A DNA stretch of 64,000 bases from Actinomadura sp. DC4 (lineage in GTDB: Bacteria; Actinomycetota; Actinomycetes; Streptosporangiales; Streptosporangiaceae). Positions 15,700-25,678 of this stretch are shown here, piece by piece. The stretch lies in NCBI RefSeq assembly GCF_030406325.1, contig NZ_JAUEQY010000024.1:118473-182472 (forward strand), written 5' to 3'. The notes under the pieces are model-generated. The model had not been told where the DNA came from, made no database searches, and saw only the letters and a list, made by a program, of their open reading frames with translations. Both the position numbers and the translations under genes were made by a program. Each line of letters starts with the position of its first letter. Position 1 is the first letter of the stretch.

Positions 15700-16140
15700 C
15701 GGAGCTCACCCGCCCGTCCCACGGACCGCCAGGTCCCACGGGCCGGTTCCAGCGGGTCACCGAGTTGCGGGTCGCCGGGTGTCGCGGGTCGGTTCCAGGG
15801 GATTGCCGGGCCGCTGCGGGTCGGCCTCTCCTACGGGTCGGTCCCAGCGGGTCGCCGGGTAGCGCAGGGCGCCAGGATCCACGGGTTGCCAGGTCCCATG
15901 GGTCGGTTCCGGCGGATCGCCGGGTGCTGCACATCGCCAGGTCCCGTAAGGTCGCCTGGTCCTGCGGGTCGGTCCGTCCCAAGAGAGCGGTTCCAGGGGC
16001 GCCGGGTGCTGCGCATCGGCGAGGTGGTGGGCGTCGCCTGGTCCTGCGGGTCGGCCCGTCCCAAGGGATGGTTCCCACAGATCGTTGGCTGCGCATTGTC
16101 GGGGTCTCGTAGTTGCCAGGTCCTGCGGGGCGGTCGATCC
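15700..16140. repeat. Degenerate ~66-81 bp tandem repeats, non-coding
   Basis: Phrases built from GGGTCGGTTCCAGCGGGTCGCCGGGT recur with drift. The clearest copies are 15951-15983 and 16032-16064: 33 bp, one mismatch, 81 bp apart. A related block starts at 16112 (80 bp further) and another at 15885 (66 bp earlier). Both strands stay open in several frames because of the composition, but no protein family is visible. This looks like an expanding and decaying intergenic repeat. Confidence 0.7.
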
Positions 16141-16846
16141 GGCTGACGAGTCAGGTTGGTTCACGGGCCGCCGGCGCCTGCGGTCGCTGGGCGATCTCCA
16201 GTCCGTCGGTGGCCTTGCCGTCGGCCAGCCCACGCCAACCGGCCTGTCGCCGCGGCGACTGAACCGCCTGGCCAGAGGTGTAGCGGACTACGGTCACGAT
16301 CATCGGTTCGTGGGTTACCCCCGTCAGGCCACGGGCCGCGCGGGCGTTTGACCCGTGAAGCGGTATGTGGCAGCGAACGGAGGTATGAAGATCGCCTTAT
16401 TCGGCGTTGAGGACGTCGTCGGCGTGGCACCTCTTGCGCCGGCGCCCGGAGGCGTGGCGTACAGATGAACGTGCAGCTTGTAGTGGCTCGTCCCGAATGG
16501 ATGGTGACCAGCGGGGTCGGGCGGACGGCAGGACTGACGCCCTGTCGGCGTCAGATCCAGGAGACTCCGCGCATCCTGATTTCCCTTTCCGGAAATGGTG
16601 CGTCCCACCCGGCGCTGGACCGGACGGGTACGGGGGGCAACTCAGGGGGGCGATGAGCGCCTGCGGGCCTGAGCGTACGCCCATCATCCCTCAGGCGCTC
16701 TAAGAAGGTACAGCTTTTCCTGCCCACCCCGCACACATTGCAACTATCCTATTACTGAATGTGATTCGATGACCGGGTGACGGGGGCTGCCCTCAGCCAG
16801 AGGGCTGCCCGTACCCGCGGCTCCGGCCCGATCCGTTGGGGGAACG
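16141..16846. other. Gene-poor spacer before the diguanylate cyclase
   Basis: About 700 bp with only short, mutually overlapping open frames, none with family motifs. Local AT content rises around 16735-16765 (AACTATCCTATTACTGAATGTG), a plausible promoter area for the downstream gene. Confidence 0.55.
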
Positions 16847-18121
16847 ATGACGGCAGTGCATCAGTCGGCCGCCGAGGACCGGGGCGACATGGCGAGGAAG
16901 CCTCGGCGCTGGCCGCTCCTGGCCCAGCCCGCTCCAGTGATCGCGTACGTCGCCGTGGTCGTGGGGCTTCACTTCGCGCTGATCGGCATCCTGGCGGCGC
17001 GGACCGAGTGGCGAACGGACGCGCTGCTCACGTTCGGCGCGTTGATGGCCGCCGGGGCCATCTGCATCGAGGCGTCCCGCCGTCTCGGCATGCCGGCCGG
17101 CATCGGGCGGGACCTCCTGTCCGCCTGGTGGCTCCCGGTGGCATTGCTCCTGCCACCTGTGTACGCCCTGTTGATCCCGATTCCGATGCAGGCCCTGCTG
17201 CAACTGCGTGTCCGGCGGACCTTGTTGCACCGCCGGGCGATCGTCTCGGCCGCTCATGGGCTGGCCGGCGCCGCGGCGTCGGCCGCCTTTCACCTGGTCG
17301 TGCCCGACCCGCTCAGCGGCAGCGCCCAGTGGCTCGGCGAACTTGAGGCCATCATCCCCGCGATGGTCGGCTGCGCCGTCCTGTTCACACTGATCAACAC
17401 CACGATCGTCGCGGTCGCCGCGCACAGTTCCGCGCCCGGCTGCCGCTGGCACGAGCACCTCCGCAACCGCGAGCACCTGGTCCTCGACGCCGTCGAACTC
17501 TGCCTCGGCGTCCTGGTCACCATCGCCTGCGCGCTCACGCCTCTCCTGATCCTCGTCGCGCTCCCGCCCGTGATGTTGCTCCAGCGCAGCCTGATGCATC
17601 AGCAGCTCCAGGCCGCGGCACGTACGGACGCCAAGACCGGTTTGCTCAACGCCGCGGCCTGGCAGCGCGAGGCCGACACCGAGATCGCCCGCGCCAACCG
17701 CACCGGCGAGTCGCTCGCCCTCCTGCTGATCGACATCGACCACTTCAAAAGAGTCAACGACGCCCACGGACACCTGGCGGGCGACCAGGTCCTGATCGGC
17801 GTGGCCGGCACTTTGGTGAGCCAACTACGCGAGTACGACGTCGTCGGGAGATTCGGCGGCGAGGAGTTCGTCGTACTGCTCCCGGGCGCCGACATCCTGG
17901 AGGGCTGCCGCGTCGCCGAACGTCTCCGCAACCGCGTACGCCGCCTGTCCGTCCCCGCCGACGACGAGTCCGTCACCGTCACCGTGTCCGTCGGAGTCGC
18001 CCTCTTCAGAACTCATGGCCAGGATCTGCTCGAACTCCTCACCTCTGCCGACCTCGCCCTTTACCGAGCAAAGGAATCCGGCCGCGACCGAATCTGCCTC
18101 CCCGCCACCCAAAAAGCCTGA
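16847..18121 (+). CDS. Membrane-anchored GGDEF diguanylate cyclase
   Basis: Synthesises c-di-GMP from two GTP. The N-terminal ~245 residues contain about six hydrophobic segments (for example 30-50, 60-76, 92-112, 170-192, 215-245), an MHYT/MASE-like membrane sensor of unknown ligand. The C-terminal domain has the metal site LLIDIDHFKRVND (Asp296/298), an intact GGEEF at 337-341 and an intact RxxD inhibitory site (Arg328-Asp331) five residues before it. It should therefore be active and product-inhibited. ATG 16847 follows GGGGGA. It is monocistronic. In filamentous actinobacteria c-di-GMP controls development through BldD, so a developmental role is a reasonable inference. Confidence 0.92.
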   Translation: MTAVHQSAAEDRGDMARKPRRWPLLAQPAPVIAYVAVVVGLHFALIGILAARTEWRTDALLTFGALMAAGAICIEASRRLGMPAGIGRDLLSAWWLPVALLLPPVYALLIPIPMQALLQLRVRRTLLHRRAIVSAAHGLAGAAASAAFHLVVPDPLSGSAQWLGELEAIIPAMVGCAVLFTLINTTIVAVAAHSSAPGCRWHEHLRNREHLVLDAVELCLGVLVTIACALTPLLILVALPPVMLLQRSLMHQQLQAAARTDAKTGLLNAAAWQREADTEIARANRTGESLALLLIDIDHFKRVNDAHGHLAGDQVLIGVAGTLVSQLREYDVVGRFGGEEFVVLLPGADILEGCRVAERLRNRVRRLSVPADDESVTVTVSVGVALFRTHGQDLLELLTSADLALYRAKESGRDRICLPATQKA

Positions 18122-18431
18122 CGCCAGGCAGGCGAGAGGGCTCAGCGGCCGCAAGACACTGCCTGGTACGTGGCTGATGGCACGGGCATATGGCGGCGCG
18201 CGAATGCCGGCGGTCTTTTCACCGACGGCGTGGCCGTCCGCGGTATCCCGGCCACGAGACCAAAGGGCCACATTCGGCCGGATGTCGCGCGACGCCCGCA
18301 AGGAGATATGGCCACCCCCGAGCGAGTCCGTCCCGAATCAAGGCGCCCGCCGCCCACCAAAGGCCCGACCGGCGCGCGACACCGGCTCGCAGCGGTAAGG
18401 CCACCATCTCAGAGGCCATAGGCTTGAGGAC
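18122..18431. other. Intergenic spacer before ettA
   Basis: 310 bp with overlapping short frames on both strands and no family signal. It presumably holds the ettA promoter and leader. I see no convincing hairpin or operator. Confidence 0.5.
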
Positions 18432-20132
<1,701 letters not shown>

Positions 20133-20150
20133 CCCACACCACCGCAGAAC

Positions 20151-20181
20151 ACGCCGGGCGCGCCCAAGGGCCGCCCGGCGT
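20151..20181 (+). terminator. Hairpin terminator after ettA
   Basis: ACGCCGGGCG (20151-20160) pairs perfectly with CGCCCGGCGT (20172-20181) across an 11-nt loop, 18 nt past the ettA stop. No strong U-tract follows, as is usual in actinobacteria. Confidence 0.7.
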
Positions 20182-20315
20182 GAACCATTTATGGCAGCCG
20201 AAAGGCCGCCGATTAAATGGTCGGTGAAGATGGCAAAGCCGACCCCGCCGTACGGCGCCTCCAGCCCGGCAGGGGACACTGGAACGCCCCCGCACTCTCC
20301 TGAGATGGATCACGG

Positions 20316-20753
20316 ATGGTTCAGCCAGCACTCGACGTCGACCGGCTTCACGAGGCCCGGCGGCACGTCCACGAGTTCCACGTACGGTTCGGCGACATCG
20401 ACGCACTGGGCCACGTGAACAACTGCCGCTACTTCACCTACCTCGAAGACGCGCGCATCGCGATGTTCCGGCTCGACCCGATGCGTGAGGACCGCGACCA
20501 GCTCAACGGGCTCGTCATCGCCCGCCACGAGATCGACTACAGGCGCCCCATGCTGTTCGGGCCCGATCCCGCACGCGTCGAGACGTGGGTGACCGACGTG
20601 CGGCCCGCGTCGTTCGGCCTCGCCTACGAGATACGGGACGACCGGCACGTCTACGTGCAGGCCACCTCGGTCATGGTCGCGTACGACCTGGAGAAGACCC
20701 GCGCCCGGCGGCTCACGCAGCGCGAACGCGCCTTCCTCGACCAATATCGGTAA
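20316..20753 (+). CDS. Hotdog-fold acyl-CoA thioesterase (4-hydroxybenzoyl-CoA thioesterase-like)
   Basis: A 145-aa single-domain hotdog protein. The family motif RFGDIDALGHVNNCRYFTYLEDARI includes the catalytic-region Asp and the HVNN turn. RHEIDYRRPMLFG follows as in YbgC/FadM-type enzymes. It hydrolyses acyl-CoA thioesters, but the acyl specificity cannot be told. ATG 20316 lies after TGAGATGGATCACGG with no strong ribosome-binding site. It is about 180 bp downstream of ettA in the same direction, an association often seen in actinobacteria, though the terminator between them suggests separate transcription. Confidence 0.87.
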   Translation: MVQPALDVDRLHEARRHVHEFHVRFGDIDALGHVNNCRYFTYLEDARIAMFRLDPMREDRDQLNGLVIARHEIDYRRPMLFGPDPARVETWVTDVRPASFGLAYEIRDDRHVYVQATSVMVAYDLEKTRARRLTQRERAFLDQYR

Positions 20754-20874
20754 GCAGTACATGACTCACCGTCAAAGGGCGACAATTCAATAACAACCTC
20801 GTGCGGAGATCCCTTTTAAGGCCTCTTGCCCGTAATGTCACGCCTGCCTATTGGCGCGACACAAAGGGGTGACA

Positions 20875-22275
20875 ATGCGGAAGGTCTCACGAGGGGTGCT
20901 GGCCGTGATGCTCGCGGCGGGTCTCAGCGGCGTCTCGGGTACCGCCCACGCGGCAACGGCCACGACCGACGGCGACATCCTGGCCCAGCTCAAGGCGATT
21001 CCCGGCATGACGGTGCAGGAGAAGACCTCCGCCCTCACGGGCTACCGGTGGTTCTGGCTGAACTACCGTCAGCCGGTCGACCATCGGCATCCGGAGAAGG
21101 GCTGGTTCGAGCAGCGGATTCTGCTCGAGCACAAGTCCGACGACCGTCCCATGGTCCTCTACACGAGCGGCTACAACACCCCCGGGACGATGTTCCTCTC
21201 CGAGCCGACCGGGCTCGTGGACGGAAACCAGATCTCGGTGGAGTACCGCTACTTCTCCCCGTCGATCCCGCAGCCCGCGGTGTGGACGAAGGACAACATC
21301 TGGCAGGCCGCCACCGACGAGCACGACCTCATCAAGGCGCTCAAGCGGATCTACCACGGCAAGTGGATCTCCACCGGTGCGAGCAAGGGCGGCATGACCG
21401 CCACGTACCACAAGCGCTACTACCCCAACGACGTCGACGGCACGGTGGCCTACGTCGCGCCGAACGACGTGAACAACAAGGAAGACAGCGCGTACGACAA
21501 GTTCTTCAAGACGGTCGGTACCGACCCCAAGTGCCGCGTCGACCTGGAGAACCTCCAGCGTGAGATGCTCAAGCGCCGCCCCGAGATGGAGGCGCGGATG
21601 ACCGCCGCCGCCCAGGAGGCGGGCTACACCTGGAACATCATCAAGAGCGTCGACGTGGCCTTCGAGAACTCCGTGATGGACTTCGAGTGGGCCTTCTGGC
21701 AGTACCACCTGCAGTCGGAGTGCCCGGACGTCCCCGCGACGACCGCCTCGACGGATGACATCTACAACTACTTCGACCTGATCTCCGGTGCGCTGACCTA
21801 CACCGACCAGGGCCTGGAGCAGTTCATCCCGTACTACTACCAGGCGGGCACCCAGCTCGGCTGGCCGTCGCCGTCGTTCAAGTACCTCCACCCCCTGCTC
21901 CGCCACGAGAGCACCTACCAGCCGCGGACGTACGTGCCGCGGGACATCCCGATGAAGTTCGACCCGACGGTGATGCCCGACATCGACCGCTGGGTGAAGA
22001 CCAGCGCGAGCCACATGCTGTTCCTGTACGGGCAGAACGACCCGTGGGGCGCCGAGCCCTTCCGTGTCGGCCCGCACGCCCGTGACTCGAAGGTCTTCGT
22101 GTCGCCGGGCCTGAACCACAGCGGCCGGCTCATCGCGACGCTCCCCGCGGCGCAGAAGGCCGAGGCGACCGCCGACGTCCTCCGCTGGGCCGGCGTGTCC
22201 GCCCCGCAGAACAAGACCCTGCTCGGCCCGCAGGTGACCGAGGACCCGGCACTGGCACAGCACCCGCGTCTGTAG
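20875..22275 (+). CDS. Secreted S37-family (prolyl) tripeptidyl aminopeptidase
   Basis: A secreted serine peptidase of ~466 aa. A Sec signal peptide is clear (MRKVSRGVLAVMLAAGLSG, cleavage near AHA-AT at 26-27). The nucleophile motif is TGASKGGMT with Ser170. Later acid/His candidates are FLYGQNDPWGAEP and VSPGLNHSGR. The pattern matches peptidase family S37, known as extracellular tripeptidyl/prolyl aminopeptidases of Streptomyces. ATG 20875 directly precedes the signal peptide with AAGGGGTGAC upstream. It probably feeds on extracellular peptides. A strong terminator follows. Confidence 0.9.
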   Translation: MRKVSRGVLAVMLAAGLSGVSGTAHAATATTDGDILAQLKAIPGMTVQEKTSALTGYRWFWLNYRQPVDHRHPEKGWFEQRILLEHKSDDRPMVLYTSGYNTPGTMFLSEPTGLVDGNQISVEYRYFSPSIPQPAVWTKDNIWQAATDEHDLIKALKRIYHGKWISTGASKGGMTATYHKRYYPNDVDGTVAYVAPNDVNNKEDSAYDKFFKTVGTDPKCRVDLENLQREMLKRRPEMEARMTAAAQEAGYTWNIIKSVDVAFENSVMDFEWAFWQYHLQSECPDVPATTASTDDIYNYFDLISGALTYTDQGLEQFIPYYYQAGTQLGWPSPSFKYLHPLLRHESTYQPRTYVPRDIPMKFDPTVMPDIDRWVKTSASHMLFLYGQNDPWGAEPFRVGPHARDSKVFVSPGLNHSGRLIATLPAAQKAEATADVLRWAGVSAPQNKTLLGPQVTEDPALAQHPRL

Positions 22276-22288
22276 GAAATCCGCAAAA

Positions 22289-22319
22289 CGCCCGGCCGGG
22301 AGTCCCGGCCGGGCGTTTT
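22289..22319 (+). terminator. Rho-independent terminator after the S37 peptidase
   Basis: CGCCCGGCCGGG (22289-22300) and CCCGGCCGGGCG (22304-22315) form a perfect 12-bp stem with a 3-nt loop, followed by TTTTC. It lies between convergent genes and may stop both. Confidence 0.9.
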
Positions 22320-22333
22320 CGCGTCATGGGCGG

Positions 22334-22927
22334 TCAGACCGGACGGAGCCCGTCCAGGATGACGCCGAGATTGCGCTCCCACTGCTGATCATCTGCCTGT
22401 AGGTCCAGAGTGCGCTCGCCCGTCGCGGCGGCGGCGAACAGGAAAGGCACGTCCTGCCAGGCGAGGTCGGCGCGCATGACGCCGGCCGACTGGGCGCGCT
22501 CCACCAGACGCCGGATCCGGTCGCGCAGCGAGGCCAGGCGTACGGTCAGAGCGTCCCCGCCGGCGCCTCCGAGCGCCTCGCCGACCCCGCAGCTCTCGGC
22601 CCGCAGCCGCACGTACGCCACCGCGAACACGCGGAGCCCGTTCCACGGGTCCGGGTCGTCGAGGGCGCGGTCGGCCAGGTCCAGGATCTCGACGAGGATC
22701 TCGTCGAGCACCGTCCCGAGAAGTGCCTGGAGCGACGGGATCCGCCGGTAGAAGGTGCCGACGCCCACGCCCGCACGCCGCGCGATCTCGTGCGCGGACA
22801 CGCCGACGCCGACCTCGGCGACCGCGATCCGGGCGGCCTTCACCAGCCGCTCGGCGTTGCGGCGCGCGTCGGCCCGGGGGAGGCGGCCCGACTCGTCGGC
22901 GAGCAGGCGATCCACCGCACTGGTCAT
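22334..22927 (-). CDS. TetR-family repressor
   Basis: A 197-aa regulator. The N-terminal helix-turn-helix is visible around residues 25-65 (AARIAVAEVGVGVSAHEIARRAGVGVGTFYRRIPS), and the C-terminal part is a helical ligand/dimer domain typical of TetR. It is transcribed away from the Gfo/Idh-family gene, and the 86-bp gap holds two copies of a GGAC-N7-GTCC palindrome. This arrangement predicts repression of both the neighbour and itself. The inducer is unknown. Confidence 0.92.
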   Translation of the reverse strand: MTSAVDRLLADESGRLPRADARRNAERLVKAARIAVAEVGVGVSAHEIARRAGVGVGTFYRRIPSLQALLGTVLDEILVEILDLADRALDDPDPWNGLRVFAVAYVRLRAESCGVGEALGGAGGDALTVRLASLRDRIRRLVERAQSAGVMRADLAWQDVPFLFAAAATGERTLDLQADDQQWERNLGVILDGLRPV

Positions 22928-22938
22928 GCGCCGATCCT

Positions 22939-22961
22939 AACTGGACCAATCTTGTCCGGTT
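22939..22961 (+). promoter_or_regulatory. Putative TetR operator, copy 1
   Basis: Imperfect palindrome AACTGGAC-N7-GTCCGGTT, next to the TetR start codon. It shares the GGACCA-N5-GTCC core with copy 2, 35 bp away. A TTGACT -35-like hexamer starts at its right end. Confidence 0.65.
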
Positions 22962-22973
22962 GACTACGGTCAT

Positions 22974-22996
22974 AAGCGGACCAGATGTGTCCGTTT
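22974..22996 (+). promoter_or_regulatory. Putative TetR operator, copy 2
   Basis: Palindrome AAGCGGAC-N7-GTCCGTTT, lying 17 bp before the start codon of the oxidoreductase gene. Two copies in phase over about three to three and a half helical turns fit cooperative dimer binding. Confidence 0.65.
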
Positions 22997-23013
22997 AAGA
23001 CGGGAGCCCGAAG

Positions 23014-24087
23014 ATGAGGAAGATTCGCGTGGGCGTCATCGGCGCGAGCGCCGAGCGAGGCTGGGCGGCGCGGGCGCACGTCCCGGCCCTGACCGCACTG
23101 CCGGACTACGAGCTCACCGCCGTCGGCACCAGCCGCCCCGAGAGCGCACGGGTGGCGGCACGCCTGTACGGTGCCGCGCACGCCTTCACCGACGCCCGGC
23201 GACTCGCCGGGCACCCCGAGGTGGATCTCGTCGTCATCACCGTGAAGGTCCCCGCGCACGCCGCGCTGGTCGAGGCGGCACTGGACGCCGGCAAGCACGT
23301 CTACTGCGAGTGGCCGCTGGCCCGTACGACCGAGGAGGCGGAGACCCTCGCGAAGGCGGCACGCGCCGCGGGCGTCCACCACGTGATCGGGCTCCAGGCG
23401 AGGTACGCCCCCGCGATCGCCGGCGCCCGTGCGCTCGTCGCCGAGGGCCGGGTGGGGCGCGTGACCTCGGCCACCGTCCACGCCGCCCGTGGCAAGGGCG
23501 CCGGGGGGCGGATCCCCGCATGGGCGGCCTACACCCTCGACCGCGACAACGCCGCGGGCACGCTCGAGGTCGCGGGCGGCCACACGCTCGACGCACTGGA
23601 GTACGTGCTGGGCGACATCCGCGACCTCGCGGCCACTCTGGAGATCCGGCATCGCACCTCCACCGTGGCCGAGACCGGCGAGGTCGTCGAGGCGACGAGT
23701 CCCGACCGTCTCCTCCTCGAAGCGACCCTCGCCGGCGGTGCCGTCGTTTCGGCGGAGGTGTACGACGGCGAGGGCGCCGACGGTACCCGCATCGAGATCT
23801 CGGGCACCGAAGGAGACCTGGCCGTCGTCTCCGGCGGAGCGGCGGGCATCCAGATCGGTGAGCTCCACCTGCGGGGGACGGGCACCCCCGGGCGGCCGAT
23901 CCACGGGATCGACCCGGCCGCGGAGGGCTTCAACGTCGCCCGGCTGTACGCGGAACTGGCCCGCGACCTGCGCACCGGCGCGCACACCGTCCCGGACTTC
24001 GACGACGCCCTGCGGCTCCACCGCCTGCTCGACGCGATCAGGATCTCCGCCGCCACGGGCACCCGTCAGACCCGGGACTTGTCTTGA
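23014..24087 (+). CDS. Gfo/Idh/MocA-family NAD(P)-dependent oxidoreductase
   Basis: A 357-aa dehydrogenase-type protein. The N-terminal Rossmann fold has VGVIGASAERGWAARAHVPAL. VDLVVITVKVPAHAALVEAAL and KHVYCEWPLARTTEEAETL correspond to the EKP-type region, with EWP here. The C-terminal domain has GGHTLDALEYVLG, with the conserved His/Asp pair. Substrates in this family are sugars, inositols or other alcohols, and the sequence does not tell which. It is divergent from a TetR gene with shared operators, so expression is probably ligand-induced. AAGATG spacing and GGGAGCC give a modest ribosome-binding site. Confidence 0.9.
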   Translation: MRKIRVGVIGASAERGWAARAHVPALTALPDYELTAVGTSRPESARVAARLYGAAHAFTDARRLAGHPEVDLVVITVKVPAHAALVEAALDAGKHVYCEWPLARTTEEAETLAKAARAAGVHHVIGLQARYAPAIAGARALVAEGRVGRVTSATVHAARGKGAGGRIPAWAAYTLDRDNAAGTLEVAGGHTLDALEYVLGDIRDLAATLEIRHRTSTVAETGEVVEATSPDRLLLEATLAGGAVVSAEVYDGEGADGTRIEISGTEGDLAVVSGGAAGIQIGELHLRGTGTPGRPIHGIDPAAEGFNVARLYAELARDLRTGAHTVPDFDDALRLHRLLDAIRISAATGTRQTRDLS

Positions 24088-24088
24088 T

Positions 24089-24111
24089 ATATGAGACACT
24101 AGTATCACAGT
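24089..24111 (+). promoter_or_regulatory. Promoter and operator-like dyad abutting the MFS gene start
   Basis: The stretch around GAGACACTAGTATCAC is a partial palindrome centred on ACTAGT, similar in style to GntR/FCD-family operators. A TAGTAT -10 hexamer (24100-24105) lies six nucleotides before ATG 24112, and no ribosome-binding site is present, suggesting a leaderless, operator-controlled mRNA. Confidence 0.45.
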
Positions 24112-25281
24112 ATGAACAGGCGGTGGTTGATCCTTATTGTCGGACTCTTCGCGATGATCGCCGGATGCGCCTATCAGTACGGTCTTCCGTACCTCATCCC
24201 CGCACTCCGAGCCGACCGCGGGCTCTCCCTCCGCGAGGCGGCCATCCTCATCTCCTGCCCGGTCGCGGGCCTGCTCGTCGCCCTCACCCTGTGGGGGATC
24301 GCCGCCGACCGCTGGGGTGAGCGGATCATCCTCTGCGCCGGCCTGTCCGTCGCCGGAGCGTCGCTGCTGTTCGCCACCACGACGTCCGCGACGAGCGCGC
24401 TGGGCGTCTGCTTCTTCGTCGCCGGGGCGGGCGGCGCGTCCATCCACGCGGCCAGCGGCCGGCTGATCCTCGGCTGGTTCGCCGCCCACGAGCGCGGCCT
24501 GGCGATGGGCGTACGCCAGACCGGGCAGCCGCTCGGCGTCGGGCTGGCCGCGCTCACCCTGCCGCCGCTGGCCGCCCGCGCGGGGCTGACCGCGGGCCTG
24601 TACCTTCTGGCCGGCTGCTGCCTCGGCGCCGCCCTGCTCGTGGCGATCCTCGTACGCGACCCGGAGCGCCCGGAGGCGGGCGACGGGCACCGCGGCGGCT
24701 CGCCGTACCGTACGCCGGTGCTGTGGCGGATCCACGCGGCCAGCGCGCTGCTCGTCGTGCCGCAGTTCGCGGTCTCCGCCTTCGCCCTCGTCTATCTCGT
24801 CGACGAGCGCGGCTGGGACGGCGCGACCGCGGGACGGGTGCTCGCGGTGGCCCAGGTCGCCGGCGCCGTCGCGCGGCTGGCCGTCGGCCACTGGTCGGAC
24901 CGGGCGGGCAGCCGCGTACGGCCCATGCGCCTGCTCGCGGTCGGCATCGGCGCCGTCATGCTCGTCCTGGCCGCCGGCGCGCTGTCCGGCACGGACGTCG
25001 CCGTCGCCGCGCTGCTCGCGGCCGCGGTGATCACGGTGACCCCGAACGGCCTCGCCTTCACGGCGGTGGCGGAGTACGCCGGGCGCTCGTGGGCCGGCCG
25101 CGCGCTCGGCATCCAGAACACCGGGCAGAACCTCCTGGCCGCCGCGACCCCACCGGCGCTCGGCGCGCTGGTCACGAGCACGGCGTACGGCACGGCCTTC
25201 GCGGCGGTCGTGGCCTTCCCGCTGGCCGCCGCGGCGCTGATCCCGGCCCGCCTGGGTACGGGGCAGGCCGAGGACGCGTGA
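24112..25281 (+). CDS. Major facilitator superfamily transporter
   Basis: A 389-aa membrane protein with about 12 hydrophobic helices, starting with LILIVGLFAMIAGCAYQYGLPYLIPAL. Loop 2-3 holds the MFS signature-like GIAADRWGERIIL. The oxalate/formate- or nitrate-type antiporter look (AYQYGLPYLIPALRADRGLSLREAA) is suggestive but not decisive. A second half-motif GHWSDRAGSRVRP precedes helix 8. The substrate is unknown. It follows the Gfo/Idh gene by 24 bp in the same direction, but that gap has its own promoter-like sequence and dyad, so it may be separately controlled. Confidence 0.88.
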   Translation: MNRRWLILIVGLFAMIAGCAYQYGLPYLIPALRADRGLSLREAAILISCPVAGLLVALTLWGIAADRWGERIILCAGLSVAGASLLFATTTSATSALGVCFFVAGAGGASIHAASGRLILGWFAAHERGLAMGVRQTGQPLGVGLAALTLPPLAARAGLTAGLYLLAGCCLGAALLVAILVRDPERPEAGDGHRGGSPYRTPVLWRIHAASALLVVPQFAVSAFALVYLVDERGWDGATAGRVLAVAQVAGAVARLAVGHWSDRAGSRVRPMRLLAVGIGAVMLVLAAGALSGTDVAVAALLAAAVITVTPNGLAFTAVAEYAGRSWAGRALGIQNTGQNLLAAATPPALGALVTSTAYGTAFAAVVAFPLAAAALIPARLGTGQAEDA

Positions 25282-25282
25282 G

Positions 25283-25666
25283 TCAGTCCAGCTTGTTGAT
25301 CATGCTGTTCGCCGCCATGACGAGGTAGTCCCAGAGCATCTTCTCCAGCGGCTCGGGGAGCTCCAGCTCGTTGACGGCGTCGCGCATGTGCGCCAGCCAG
25401 GCGTCGCGCTCCGGCCCGCCGATCGGGAACGGCGCGTGTCGCATGCGGAGCCGCGGATGGCCGCGCCGCTCGCCGTACGTGCGCGGGCCGCCCCAGTATT
25501 GGATGAGGAAGAGCCGAAGGCGCTCCTCGGCGGGTCCGAGGTCCTCTTCCGGGTAGAGGGGGCGGAGCAGCGGGTCGTCCGCGATGCCCTCGTAGAACCG
25601 GTGGACGAGCCGGCGGAAGGTCTCCTCGCCGCCGACCGCTTCGAAGAACGTGACTTCTTGTGCCAT
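25283..25666 (-). CDS. glbO: Group II truncated haemoglobin (TrHbO)
   Basis: A 127-aa globin of the 2/2 fold. Visible marks are B10 Tyr in VHRFYEGIADD (residue 25), LYPEEDLGPAEERLRLFLIQYWGGP, the proximal His77 in LRMRHAPFPIG and a conserved Trp (about residue 90) in the G helix. This is the GlbO type found across actinobacteria, binding O2 and supporting oxidative or nitrosative stress handling. It lies 12 nt downstream of mscS, so the two probably form one transcript. The stop is two bases from the convergent MFS stop. Confidence 0.93.
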   Translation of the reverse strand: MAQEVTFFEAVGGEETFRRLVHRFYEGIADDPLLRPLYPEEDLGPAEERLRLFLIQYWGGPRTYGERRGHPRLRMRHAPFPIGGPERDAWLAHMRDAVNELELPEPLEKMLWDYLVMAANSMINKLD

Positions 25667-25678
25667 GGCGTGCCCAGC

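Noticed and set aside
15700..16140. CRISPR array
   Set aside because: No alternation of constant repeat and unique spacer, units drift, and no cas genes lie nearby.
15757..16233. Repeat-rich - strand frame as a possible repeat protein
   Set aside because: The repeat period drifts (66, 81, 80 bp; 80 is not a multiple of 3), so no common frame is kept; no ribosome-binding site or homologous family seen.
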